From Anastatus disparis (Eukaryota > Arthropoda > Insecta > Hymenoptera > Eupelmidae), in the NCBI GenBank assembly GCA_017163975.1, contig JAFFSR010000084.1, positions 747,501-811,500 on the forward strand: a stretch of 64,000 nt of DNA, in the 5' to 3' direction. Positions 1 through 10,606 of this stretch are shown here, piece after piece (positions within the stretch are counted from its first letter, which is position 1; every line of letters begins with the position of its first letter). The position numbers and the translations under genes are program-made. The notes under the pieces are model-generated. The model was not told the origin of the DNA, searched no databases, and saw only the letters and a list, made by a program, of their open reading frames with translations.

Positions 1-3
1 AGG

Positions 4-34
<31 letters not shown>

Positions 35-172
35 GGGGGAGGGAGAGGGGAGGGGAGGGAGAGGGTGAGGATGAGGGAGAGGAGAGAGAAAGAGGGAGAG
101 GGAGAGGAGAGGGAGAGGAAGAGAGAGAGAGAGAGGGAGGGGGGAAAGGGAGAGGAAAGGAGAGGGAGAGGG

Positions 173-203
<31 letters not shown>

Positions 204-508
204 AAAGGAGAGGGAGAGGAAGACGGAGAGGAAGACGGAGAGGGAGAGGGAGAGGGAGAGAGAGAGAGAAGAGAGAGAGAAAGGAGGGGGGAGAGGGAGA
301 GGGGAGGAGGGGAGGACAGGGTGAGGAGAGGGTGAGGAGGAGGGAGAGGGAGAGGGAGAGGGGGAGGGAGAGGGAGAGAAAGAGGGAGAGAGAGGGAGAG
401 GGAAAGGAGAGGGAGAGGGAGAGAGAGAGAGGGAGAGAGAGAGAGAGAGAGGGAGAGGGAAAAGGAGAGGGAGAGGAAGACGGAGAGGAAGACGGAGAGG
501 GAGAGGGA

Positions 509-556
<48 letters not shown>

Positions 557-1058
557 GAGGGAGAGGGAGAGGGAAAGGGAGAGGGAAAGGGAGACGGAGA
601 GGGAGAGGGAGAGGGAGAGAGAGAGACAGAGAGAGAGGAGGGGGAGGGAGAGGTGAGGGGGAGAGGGGGAGAGGGAGAGGTGAGGGTGAGGGAGAGGGAG
701 AGGAAAGGGAGACGGAGAGGAGAGGGAGAGGAGAGAGAGAGACAGAGAGAGAGAGGAGGGGGAGAGGGAGAGGGGAGGGGGAGTGAGAGGGAAAGGAGAC
801 GGAGAGGGAGAGGGAGAGGAGAGGGGAGAGAGAGAGACAGAGAGATAGGAGGGGGAGGGAGAGGGTGAGGGGGAGAGAGGGGAGAGGGAGAGGGTGAGGG
901 TGAGGGAGAGGGAGAGGGAAAGGGAGAGGAAGAGGGAGAGAGGAAGAGGGAGAGAGAGAGGAGGGGAGGGAGAGGGTGAGGGGGAGAGGGGGAGAGGGAG
1001 AGGGTGAGGGAGAGGGAGAGAAAGAGGGAGAGGGAGAGGGAAAGGGAGAGGGAAAGGA

Positions 1059-1135
<77 letters not shown>

Positions 1136-1196
1136 GGGAGAAAGAGAGGAGAGAAAAAGGGAGAGGAAAGGGAGAGGGAGAGGAAGACGGAGAGGG

Positions 1197-1248
<52 letters not shown>

Positions 1249-1325
1249 GGAGAGAAAGAGGGAGAGAAAAAGGGAGAGGGAAAGGGAGAGGGAGAGGAAG
1301 ACGGAGAGGGAGAGGGAGAGGGAGA

Positions 1326-1402
<77 letters not shown>

Positions 1403-1498
1403 CGGGGGGGAGAGGGAGAGAAAGAGGGAGAGGGAGAGGGAAAGGGAAAGGGAGAGGGAGACGGAGAGGGAGAGGGGGAGAGAGAGAGAGAGAGCGTA
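1..1498. repeat. 1.5 kb polypurine GA/GGGA satellite
   Basis: Almost every base on the plus strand is a purine: (GA)n runs mixed with GAGGGA blocks. A longer-range order is visible because an AAGACGGAGA block recurs near 219-238, 477-497, 1184 and 1299, between pure (GA)n runs. Long reading frames rich in Arg, Glu and Gly cross it, but they exist only because GA repeats contain no stop codon. The tract continues past the left edge of the window and ends sharply where AT-rich unique sequence begins. Mirror-symmetric purine tracts of this kind can form triplex (H-) DNA; that is known chemistry, not something shown here. Confidence 0.95.
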
Positions 1499-2134
1499 AA
1501 AAGTGAAGAATATTGATGATCTATGTTTTGAAATTTTATATTGACTTACTGCTCTTAGACATACATGAGAGCGTACCCCGAGAATTTTCGCTGAGCTTGA
1601 ATTTTTGCATATTCAATACACTTGCAATGTTTTGATGACAGTTGTGTATTTTTTAAATGCAGTCTGTTTACTTTACTGTGGTCTCTATAGATTTTATTTA
1701 TTTTATACTATTTTTAAATTTTATATTTTTTTAGATATATTAGATTTTGGATTTTTTGTTCAAAAACTAAAAATAATAATATATAATATTGGAACCCAAA
1801 ATTCTGAAAAACTAATGAATGAATTTATTTGAAAATTTAACGGAATGTTCTTTATGGTATACACTACAATCTAAAGCATTTCTTTTTCTCAATTATTACA
1901 ATAAAATGAAAAAATAGGCCAAATTCATGAGTATTTAATGATTTTCTAGAAAATCTTTGTTTTAAATATAATTTTGACGGTTTTCTGTGACGTGGTATAT
2001 GGTAACAAAATTAACTTGGAATGTTGTATGTAAATTGGACTCAAAATTGATCATCAGTGACACTATTAAGCACCGGTGAGGTATTTTTAGTAAATTTTAA
2101 AATATTGTCGTATTAAATTGATTTTCGCTTACGT
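1499..2134. other. AT-rich stretch, no gene seen
   Basis: AT-rich unique-looking sequence between the GA satellite and the decayed coding region. No reading frame has recognisable content, and I found no RNA gene or terminal repeat. Confidence 0.5.
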
Positions 2135-3720
2135 ACACGTTTTTTATCGAATGATCGATGTAAAGGATTTCTAGCAAGTTTTTGTCTCCTTTTCGATTTT
2201 GTATCTCTTTTTATCATCCAGCAGTAATCTGCCAACATATTTACGCCCTATCTTCCTTAAAATCCATGAAAATGAAGTTTTAAGTTCATTAGGTAGCCTA
2301 ATTTCTGGAAATTACGTACCATTATTTGCACAATATTTCTGTAATCCACATCTTTTGTGCTACCCAAAAATTTTGTTGACAACTCTTTCAAGCTTGACCA
2401 TGCTGCTTTCTCCACATCATTCATACTTTTGTCAAAGTTTCTATCTCTAAAGAAAGTACGGATTTCAGGACCGTAAAAAATGACTTCGTTTAATTTAGCA
2501 TCTGATTTCTGATAAAATACTTTTTCTAAGTATTCAAAACGTTTGCCATCTTTGTCCAATGCCTTGGCAAATTGTTTCATCAACCCAAGCTTTATATGCA
2601 GAGGAGGTATCAAAATTTTTGGACGGATCCACGAGAGGTTCTTTAAGAATATTCTGCTTTCCACTTTCAAATGATTTTCTTGGTGTCCAAATTTTTTTTG
2701 TAGTGATTTGTTTTATCTCTACTATCGAACATACACAAATAACATGGATACTTAGTGAATCCAGATTGTTGTCCTAGTATCATGGATAAAATCTTTAAGT
2801 CCTCACATATTTTTCATTTGTGGTCCTCGTATTTTATTTTCGTCAAAAGCAGTTCAAGATTAGAATACTCTTCTTTCAGTACAGTTGAATGTGCTAACGG
2901 TATAGGAGCATACTTGTTTGTGATGTGAACGAAAAAAGCTTTAAAGCTGTGCTTTGATGAATCAATGAATAGCCGCTAATTCTCAGGCTTGTAAACGTTT
3001 AGTTTAAATTCATCTATAAGTCCTTTTATATTGGTGCAGTATACTAGATTTGAATCTTCCTTGAAGTATTTATGTAAGCTTTTTTGTCGATTGCGGCATA
3101 TGCTTATTTCAGTACCTTTTGTCAATATATTTATCCCCTTTAAGAAGGGGCCGAACTATCTGTCTTTGTCTAATAGCGTTTTTCATCATTTATATAAACA
3201 CTTACCGGTATAACAAGAAAAAAATAGCAGCCCCCGCTAGATATTAGTATAATAAGTAAATTTTGTAATAAAAATCAAATTTTTTACTGCATAATTTTTG
3301 ACTAATTAAGGACCTACTAGCAATCTAGAATATAACCTATCTTTTTTTGGTAAATCTTTAATTATTCAAAAACTACGCAATAAAAAAATTTGTTTGTTAT
3401 CACAAAATTTACTAATTATACTAATATCTAGCGGGGGCTGCTATTTTTTTCTTGTTATAAAAAATAGTGTTTATATAAATAATGAAAAACACTAAGACAG
3501 AGACAGATAGTTCGGCCCCTTCTTAAGTCTGAAGCTAGTTATTCTGATTGTTCTTTAGATTAAACAATCTTTCTTATTAAACAATCTTTCTTATTAAATC
3601 GTTGAGACTTTTTTTATTATATTTTTCAACAGTTCGTTCTTTACCGATAGGAACATACTCTTTATCATTGTTTAGAGGAAGAATCCTCCTTATCTGTTGC
3701 GTCATCAGTTTCTCGCACAT
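2135..3720 (-). pseudogene. Decayed element-associated protein, LPPLHIKLG family
   Basis: Read on the minus strand, this is a broken copy of a protein I recall as highly repeated in arthropod genomes, of unknown function and probably carried by a transposable element. In order I can read LASDL then KGINILTKGTEIS (about 3540-3095), DSNLVYCTNIKGL, FIDSSKHSFKAFF, YAPIPLAHSTVLKEEY, DLKILSMILGQQSGFTKYP, CYLCMFDSRDK, DPSKILIPPLHIKLGLMKQF and, after an apparent internal deletion, MLADYCWMIKRDT (near 2180-2215). Two expected Trp codons are stops (before FIDSS, and in the segment before ICEDLK), another stop lies before LASDL, and there is a frameshift near 2660-2700. A TTAA-flanked hairpin (3144-3522) splits it, and the frame reads through when the hairpin is ignored. 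The family match is from memory. Confidence 0.8.
3144..3522. mobile_element. TTAA-flanked hairpin MITE, 379 bp
   Basis: Two arms starting GAAGGGGCCGAACTATC form a nearly complete palindrome. TTAA sits directly outside both ends (3140-3143 and 3523-3526). It is inserted in the decayed coding sequence above, whose frame is restored when the element and one TTAA are ignored, which proves insertion. It has no coding capacity. TTAA duplication is typical of piggyBac and Kolobok superfamilies; I cannot choose between them from the ends. Confidence 0.93.
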
Positions 3721-3726
3721 TAATTG

Positions 3727-4500
3727 AATTTCACAAATCTATATCTTTTAACTCTTTCTAAGCTTTTCATGAATATATATTGTTTACAAACCTTATTAAA
3801 ATTTATTTTTGTCAAACAAAATAGTCGCTTTTATATTTCTCTAAAAACCTCGAAAAATAGTGTTTTTTCTCATTATCCTCAAAATATTTTGCAGAAGGCT
3901 ATTCTTTTATGGCAGATTAATTAATTAATTAATTATTAAAAAAATTAATTAATTGCAACGGTCATAAAACCTTGCTTATAATAAAAAATTAAAATGAAAG
4001 AAAAAACCTTAATTTATATTAAATTATTTTGGTCTGACATATGCGGATTTATATCACTTAAAATGTTTTGACCCTTATTTCTATGTGCGTGGGAGGAACT
4101 GGGATTACCGGTGTATTATTATAGTCGGTACCACTAGGGCAACAAAAAATATTACTGTCAAAAAATCATTGGATTAAGGGTTTAACCAGTAGAGGACGCA
4201 GAAATTACGCCAAGTGATGGGCGTCAGCATGTGATCAGACTTGGAATTTCCAAATTAGTTTGATTGTCTTTTGTTAACAAAAATTTTTTCTTTCTTTTGT
4301 TTTTGCAACGAGTTCAAAATTTGCATATTAAGATTAGTTCAAATAATTTCTATTTAATTGAAATATGGAAATATGAGTTGGTAAAGTGAATAATGTTCAA
4401 GTAAAAAGAGATAAATAATTATTAGAAAAATTTAATTTTTATGAAAAATATACATAGTTATGGGATAAAATTTCTTATAAACAAATATGGTATGATTTAC
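3727..4500. other. AT-rich, no gene seen
   Basis: AT-rich sequence with short TTAATTAA runs near 3918-3955. No recognisable protein, RNA or terminal repeat. Confidence 0.5.
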
Positions 4501-5360
4501 TGAAGTTTTGTAAAATGGATCACAATTTAAATTTGAATGAAAAGCCCGCCATGGACAAGTTCATGCGTACTAGCCTCGAATGCGCGCGCACAGGTAGAGA
4601 GCGCCGTTTCTTGTCCAATTCAGCAAGAGTGAGAGAGACAGAAAGAGACGCTACTCAACGGCGTCACTATCCTTTCACACTTGATAACATAGTTAATTGT
4701 TAATCGATTAAAACATGAATTTGAAGCAAAAAACATATGAAAAATTAAAGTATATGCATATTCATAATAAACAACTATCGTGAATATATATATTAAATAT
4801 TTTATTAAATATGAAAATAAATATATAAAAAAGTAGAAGAAAATTCAAATATCAGGTGTAAAAGGGACTTCAGATACTAAGAGAAGTTACTAATATCTAG
4901 TAAGTTTTCTTTATTAACAAATTTGCATAGAATTAACAATAATTAAATAAATAAGAGTAAAGAATCAAGTAAGTAAAAATTAAGATAAATAATAACAATC
5001 AACGTGTAATTAAATATTATTCATAGATATTATCTAAGGCGCTAGGTAGGTCGCGTTAGCATACATGCACGGAAAATTACACAGAACGTTATGTAAAATT
5101 GAAGCATGAGTCATCTTGACTATCTACCTAGATGGCACAGATGATTATCTCAAAACCGCAAATAAAACTCGCTGCACGAGGCGCTCTCGCTCTCTTATTT
5201 CAGTCAACACAACCAGCGCATCTAGCTCAGCCATTTTTAAGTCGACCCGTCTCATTAGGAACAACTTCCACATAGTGAGTATGGGTATAAAAGGAATCAC
5301 CATGAACTTTGGTGATGTATCTTCAGATTGTGCGCGATTTGTATAATTAATAAAAAATTC
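4501..5360. other. Unassigned region with two GC-richer islands
   Basis: Two more complex, GC-richer islands (about 4545-4665 and 5160-5350) lie in AT-rich DNA. The first has CGCGCGC and short GA runs. The second has CTCTCGCTCTC and a TATA-like GGTATAAAAGG at about 5284-5294. The short open frames across them (62 and 76 codons) match nothing I know and may be chance. They could be promoter or 5' leader sequence of an old element; this is a guess. Confidence 0.3.
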
Positions 5361-5815
5361 TAAAGTTAACTTCGCGAGTTAATTCTTTTAACAAATAATT
5401 ATTGTTCGATCTGAAATTGTTTAACTTGATTAACATTTCTTTAAAATCAGTTTTCCTCGAAGAGTTACTAACCTAAAAATAATATTATTTTTGTTATGAA
5501 TAGGAGCATGACTAGGGTTAATCCCGAAAGGCTCCGAGTGGGAAACCATACTCTAGGTGGAAGTACTGCGCCTTGCACAAAAGGCCAATGATTGGTGTAA
5601 AAGGGTGCCTTCAAGGCTGCCCTTCGCCGTATGCTACGTACTGTACTTGTGCAGCACGTAGTGAATCGGTTGCTAAGACTAGGGAATAGGCCCCTTTTTT
5701 TGTTATAGGTGTAGGAAGATCTAGCCTACGATATAAATATAAAAATAAATATATATAAGAAGAGTTAGAAATTCCATCGAAAAAGAATGATCATAAGGGA
5801 ATTAATTGGTTTTTA
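5361..5815. other. Unassigned region with a high-complexity block
   Basis: AT-rich except for a more complex block at about 5500-5695 containing GGCTCCGAGTGGGAAACC and CAGCACGTAGTGAATCGG. No protein or RNA match is evident. It could be the remains of a retroelement untranslated region. Confidence 0.3.
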
Positions 5816-6925
5816 GGCACGACCGCTATACGGAAGTGCCTTATATTTTCGACATCGCGAAAAATGTAACCCTTCAAAATATGTTATTTTATGATAAAAA
5901 ACTTATTTTTGTAGCAAAATAAGACTATTACGAGGCTTACTTAAAATGTATGTATGTATGGATGTATGTGTGTGAGAAATCAAGTTTATGAATTTTCTCG
6001 ACCAGTTTTTATCCGATCTGAATGATTCAAACGGGAAATTGTTTCAAATAATAACACAAGTAAACGTTCCTATTGTGGGAAAAATCGTTGGAAGCGTTTT
6101 TAAATAAGCGGCTTTTAAATGGTCAAAAAAATGGATTTTTGGTAATAACTTGAAAAATACGATTTTTTTTTAAAGTATATAAAATAAAAGTTATAGAATA
6201 TAAAAAAATAAATCTTTTTTATATTATACATTTTTCTCTACAAATAATATTTTTCAAATTATTTATGAAAATTGTTGAAATTAAAGGCTTTTTAATGATA
6301 AATTGATAAATATTATTTAAAAAAAAATATGTATAATATTACAAAGATGTATCTTATTTTTTTCTATAAATTTTATTTCATATACTTTTTTTGAAAATTC
6401 GTTTTTTTCAAGTTATTTCCAAAAAATCATTTATTTTACCTCTGAAGGGATAACTGTTTTAAAACAGCTCGAACTATTTTTTTTTAAACTGCCAACATTT
6501 ATTTGTATTATTGTTTTAAATTATCCCCCATCGAAATGATTCAGATCAAATAAAAACTTTATACAAAACTTTACTTTTAAGCTACTAAACTATAAAATAA
6601 TTTTTTTTTTCTTATAACTTTTGATAGATTATCCTATCCAAAATTTTAAAAAATATACATTAATAAAAATATGTCTTTTTCACATAACATGAATTTTTTC
6701 GAAATCAATCAACTTAATTCACAAGAAAATATTAAATAATTATAAATTTGATTTTTTAAATAAATACAATAAATTCAAACCTTCTGTTGAAAGATGCGGT
6801 AAAAAATTCAATGAAAAAAAGAAATAAGATTAACTTTTAATGCTTTTGCGGTTGTAAATGATTTGCTCTAATATTCTTTGAATATCAAATAGCGAGCGCG
6901 AAGCGCGAGCGTTTTCGGTCGTGCC
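5816..6925. mobile_element. Foldback element with GGCACGACCG ends and TTA flanks
   Basis: The left end reads GGCACGACCG and the right end CGGTCGTGCC. TTA lies directly outside both (5813-5815 and 6926-6928). The interior folds back: a left segment with GAATGATTCAAACGGGAAAT (about 6020) pairs with a right segment around 6480-6560, and AATAACTTGAAAAATACG (about 6145) pairs with 6395-6420. A short TATG microsatellite lies at 5947-5972. No coding frame. The superfamily is not assigned; a 3-bp TTA duplication is only suggestive. Confidence 0.75.
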
Positions 6926-7032
6926 TTATATGCAAGAAGTGGAGCTTTTTGCATGCCTTGCATTGCGAAGCGAAGCTCTGAAAAGACCGAGGTGCGAGCT
7001 ACAGCGGCCCTTTGGGCCGCTGTGGCGAGCTA
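6887..7032. repeat. GC-rich short palindrome cluster
   Basis: In an otherwise AT-rich region this block carries GCGAGCGCGAAGCGCGAGC, GCGAAGCGAAGC and AGCGGCCCTTTGGGCCGCT. Each is a small palindrome or near-palindrome. The first part overlaps the right end of the GGCACGACCG element; the second lies just outside it. Similar GC-rich palindromes recur near 32.0, 56.7, 57.1 and 61.95 kb. Confidence 0.7.
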
Positions 7033-7282
7033 GTTTCTTTGTCAGTTTAAGTTAAATTCTTTTTTTACATTCAAAGTTATCCATTAAAGTTTGTGTTTGA
7101 TTAAAGTAAATTTTTTTTTATTGAAAGTTAATTTATCATAAATGAATTAAATATTTTTTATTTTAATAGTAACAAGTGAATTCTTTCTGCTTATTTTTTC
7201 TTAATGATAAATTTAATTAACGTAGTCTGTAATTTATAGGAAATAAATGAGCAAATAGTAAAAAGAAGCTGTAAGGTCAAAC

Positions 7283-7631
7283 CAGCGATGCCGAAAGTGG
7301 CAGAGTCAGAGAGGGAAATTCAAAAATGTGTAAAAAAAAAGTATTAAAATAAATAGTTTTCGAAATTTGATAATTAATAAATAATTCTAAAAAACAAAGT
7401 TACTATAACAAAATAATTTTTTTTCAATTTTTTACATTTTTTTGAGTTTAACAAAATTTTGTTTAACTCAAAAAAATGTAAAAAATAGAAAAAAAATTAT
7501 TTTGTTATAGTAACTTTGTTTTTTAGAATTATTTATTAATTATCAAATTTTGAAAACTATTTATTTTAATACTTTTTTTTTTATACATTTTTGAATTTCC
7601 CTCTCTGACTCTGCCACTTTCGGCATCGCTG
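7283..7631. mobile_element. hAT-type hairpin MITE, 349 bp
   Basis: A near-perfect inverted repeat with arms starting CAGCGATGCCGAAAGTGG. The flanks are GGTCAAAC (7275-7282) and GGCCAAAC (7632-7639), an 8-bp duplication with one mismatch. CAGNG ends with 8-bp duplications are the signature of hAT transposons. There is no transposase, so the element is non-autonomous. The arms are so complete that the sequence is almost one hairpin. Confidence 0.88.
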
Positions 7632-7639
7632 GGCCAAAC

Positions 7640-8049
7640 TCAAACCAAAATAAGTCTTCTTTATTTTGTTTTTACCTACCACATACGAAAAAGTATATCC
7701 TGTGAGTCCTTATATTTAATGCACTGAATGTTATTTGCATGCAAAGAGTAATAATAATAATAAGAAATATCTATGTCTTGTTTGAGAACAATTATGTTGT
7801 GTAGCGTCTTATATGAACCTACAAGACCATCGTTAGTTTGTTCAATTCGAAGGACGTAAAGATCAAACGAAGAAGGCAAGATTATTTGTAGCTTTATTAA
7901 TTATCTTATTATCTAATATTATTATTTAAAGAACATATATAGAGTTAAAGTAAAGTCAATTTTTAATTTTTGTTTTTAGAAAAGGAAACGATATACGATA
8001 ACTTATTAAAGTTTTATACTAACTTTCTATTTGTAATAAAGCTCAGAAA
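7640..8049. other. AT-rich, no convincing gene
   Basis: A 67-codon open frame on the minus strand (7676-7879) has no recognisable domain. If the LTR at 8635 belongs to a longer minus-strand retroelement, this would be its internal region, but I see no gag or pol motif. Confidence 0.35.
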
Positions 8050-8053
8050 TTAA

Positions 8054-8258
8054 GGTGACTTCGGATTTTAGGTTAGGTTTTATTTTTGAGTTTACAAATT
8101 ACTCTTTCAATAAGTGAAATTTTTCAGATTTCTTAATTTTCCACCATTTATAATAATCCGTAGAATGGTGGAAAACTTAAAAAGCCAAAAAGTTTTAGAA
8201 ACTAAAAGAGTAATTTGTAAACTATGAAATGAAATTCAAGCCAACTTCCGTAATCGCC
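8054..8258. mobile_element. TTAA-flanked hairpin MITE, 205 bp
   Basis: Arms starting GGTGACTTCGG and (reverse) GGCGATTACGG enclose a short centre. TTAA lies at 8050-8053 and 8259-8262. The arms pair again through TTTACAAATTACTCTTT. No coding capacity. Confidence 0.85.
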
Positions 8259-8262
8259 TTAA

Positions 8263-8614
8263 GAAAAATCTTGCTAGTTGATTTATGACGTTGCATAATT
8301 AATTGATTGATTTCGCGTTTAATATTTTATTTTTAATAGCACTATTCGTATTTGATAATACAGTTTGCGTTTAACATTTTTATTTGCAATGACGCTATTC
8401 GCTTTTAATAATACACTTCGCCGTTAATAATTTAATGTATAATATTTATTTAATCTGTGCCCTTAATACATATAATAATTTTTTTCATGCGACGCACTTT
8501 GCGGTTTAGTAACACACTTTTAAACACTGTATGTACTTTATATATAAATAGGTAATAAACTATAAATTTTTTTTGATAATTCTTAAATATATCCAATACG
8601 ATCCTTCAATCAAA
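8263..8614. other. AT-rich spacer, possible retroelement interior
   Basis: Loosely repeated phrases (GCACTATTCG, TTTAATAATACACTT) about 60-70 bp apart. No coding signal. It lies where the interior of a minus-strand LTR element would be. Confidence 0.35.
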
Positions 8615-8615
8615 A

Positions 8616-8633
8616 ATTCGCACTGGAACCAAA
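8616..8633 (-). promoter_or_regulatory. Probable tRNA primer-binding site
   Basis: Directly beyond the LTR end, the minus strand reads TTGGTTCCAGTGCG. A TGG start complementary to a tRNA 3' CCA, followed by acceptor-like sequence, is what a retroviral-type primer-binding site looks like. The tRNA species is not identified. It suggests that the LTR at 8635 was a 5' LTR of a minus-strand element. Confidence 0.5.
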
Positions 8634-9074
8634 ATGTTAAGTCCTGGCTTTCACCAGGATTAAATTAAAATGGATAATTTAAAATTGAATAATAATATGT
8701 TATGATTGTATAAGATTTTAAATATTTAATGTTAATAATAAAAGTAAGTCAATGTTAAAAAATATAAAATATTCTTAAAGATGTATGCGATCCAGTGGTG
8801 TAAAAAGCTCCACCAATATTTTATTGAGTCAAACGGCTCTCACTATTGGAAATTACTAAAGGATATTTTTTAATGTTTTTAATTGAAGAGATTAAGAGCA
8901 GGTCAAGTATATCTGTCCTTTTCTGATCAAAGAATTGATTTTTTTACAAAAACTAATAATTTTAGCAAAAAATGAAAAGAAAGCCCAATCTTGTATCTGA
9001 AAAAGCAAAATTTTCTTTGATAAGAAAGAATTAATTTTATTGCTTCGTTTTCAAGAAAACCTTGAAAAACTTAA

Positions 9075-9477
9075 CGGCATGTCGGAGCTGCAGCAATCGA
9101 GTTTTGCTTTTTTTATTTTATCGATATCTTTTTAAATTCTTAAATTAAACAAATATAATGACTTGTCCGCACTAAAGTTATATTAGTACAATAATTTTTG
9201 TTAAAATAAAAAATCATTTGGACTTGTTATTTTTTTATGAGATTTGATTGGAAATTAGATATCAAACTCGACAAACCTAACCTTAAAATACGATATATTG
9301 AAAGTTTTTATTATAACTTTGTATGTATAATATTTTGGTGGTTTTCTTGAGTTGTCCGCACTAGAGTTTAATCTTACAAATTTTTTCTTTATAGCAAAAA
9401 AACTCAATTAAACGCATCGTTTATTCATAAGTTAAGATTGGAAATATTATTAGAAGGCGGACCGCTTCGTCATGCTC
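9075..9477. mobile_element. 403-bp TTAA MITE, copy 1
   Basis: Flanked by TTAA at 9071-9074 and 9478-9481. It is the reverse complement of the element at 30276-30678, with exactly the same length, and starts CGGCATGTCGGAGCTG. The terminal inverted repeat is short and imperfect (CGGCATG against GAGCATG). Diverged relatives of its interior form part of the arms of the giant elements (about 23398-23670, 34290-34600 and 42005-42300). Confidence 0.93.
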
Positions 9478-9481
9478 TTAA

Positions 9482-10156
9482 GGGGGCCAGATACTATTAG
9501 AAGCTGAAAAAAGATGTATAATTTGCTATAAATTGCTGATGTTTAAAAATAACTAATTTCATACAAAAATATATTTAATTTCAAACATTTTTTGGTTTAA
9601 AACATATTCTATATCTTGAGAATTGAAGTGGTGGTGCTCGTTAAAAGTCTGGAACAAAAAACTCTTTACTGCAAGGTTTCTTCATGAGTTTTCATTGGAT
9701 TGACTTGAAATTTTATGGGGATATTCAAAATTATAGTAGAATCCATATAAGTGTAAAACATTCATAAAAAATTCAAATAATTAAAAAATTTTAGAAAAAA
9801 AAACAATTATAAAAAATTTTTTTTATTATTATAAATAATAAGTTGATAAATAAATAGAAATAAATTAATTCAAAATCTGCTCCACTTATATGGATTCTAC
9901 TATAATTCTGAATATCTTCATAAAATTTCAAGTGAATCCAATGAAAACTCATGAAGAAACCTTGCGGTAAAGAGTTTTTTGCTCCAGACTTTCAACGAGC
10001 ACCACCACTTCAATTCTCAAGATATAGAAAATGTTTTAAACCGAAAAATGTTTGAAATTAAATGTATTTTTATATGGAATTAGTTATTTTTAAACATCAA
10101 CAATTTATATCAAATTATGCATGTTTTTTTTCAGCTTCTAATAGTATCTGGTCCCC
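9482..10156. mobile_element. TTAA-flanked hairpin, 675 bp, sharing its TTAA with a neighbour
   Basis: Arms starting GGGGGCCAGATACTATTAG pair with the right end over roughly 300 bp. TTAA lies at 9478-9481 and 10157-10160. The left TTAA is also the right TTAA of the 403-bp MITE, so the two elements are tandem with one shared target copy. A decayed relative lies at 58025-58320. Confidence 0.9.
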
Positions 10157-10606
10157 TTAAGACATAGAGGTTAGGGCAAACAATTTGGTTTTTCAAGGTT
10201 TTCTTGAAAACGAAGTAATAAAATTAATTCTTTCTAATCAAAAAAAATTTTGCTTTTTCTGATACGAGATGGGGCTTTCTCTTCATTTTTTGCTGAAATT
10301 ATTAGTTTTTGTAAAAAAATCAATTCATTAATTAGAAAAGGACAGATATACTCGACCTGCTCTTAATAAATATATTCTTACCTTATGGTGCTTGTTAAGT
10401 AGATTGATGCTGAGTACGGGCAGACAAATAAATAGGCAAAATTATATAGAGACTCGAATGTATTAATATTTTTTTTTTTTTTAATGGAATTTTAATTTAA
10501 AACAGTGCATGGAGAAAAAATTTATGCTAATAGAGCATGCGAACTGTTATCTACGCGAGTATATAAAATATTGATACAAATATAATAGACGTGGGAAGCT
10601 CTATCA

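Larger units (their letters stand above)
8896..10362. mobile_element. TTAA-flanked element with GAGCAGGTC ends, holding two more
   Basis: The arms start GAGCAGGTC and share about 170 bp of inverted similarity (8896-9070 against 10185-10362). TTAA is present at 8892-8895 and 10363-10366. Two further TTAA elements (9075-9477 and 9482-10156) sit side by side in its centre. The end sequence GAGCAGG with TCTGTCCTTTTC recurs in decayed form near 27160, 31632, 51553 and 58341, so this is a numerous family. No transposase frame. Confidence 0.9.
8635..10590 (-). mobile_element. LTR, minus strand, split by a TTAA element
   Basis: On the plus strand the sequence opens TGTTAAGTCCTGGCTTTC. This is the reverse complement of the end of the solo LTR at 59497-60253, and similarity continues through a GTGGTG...CTCCACC segment at 8798-8816. 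It is then cut by the TTAA element at 8896-10362 and resumes at about 10367 (ATTCTTACCTT, CAGACAAATAAATAGG). The far limit is uncertain because the match fades after about 10480. A TATA-like TATATAAAAT lies near 10560. Confidence 0.7.

Noticed and set aside
65..1516. Long Arg/Glu/Gly reading frames in the first 1.5 kb
   Set aside because: They exist in several frames at once because GA repeats have no stop codons; no start context, domain or codon structure.
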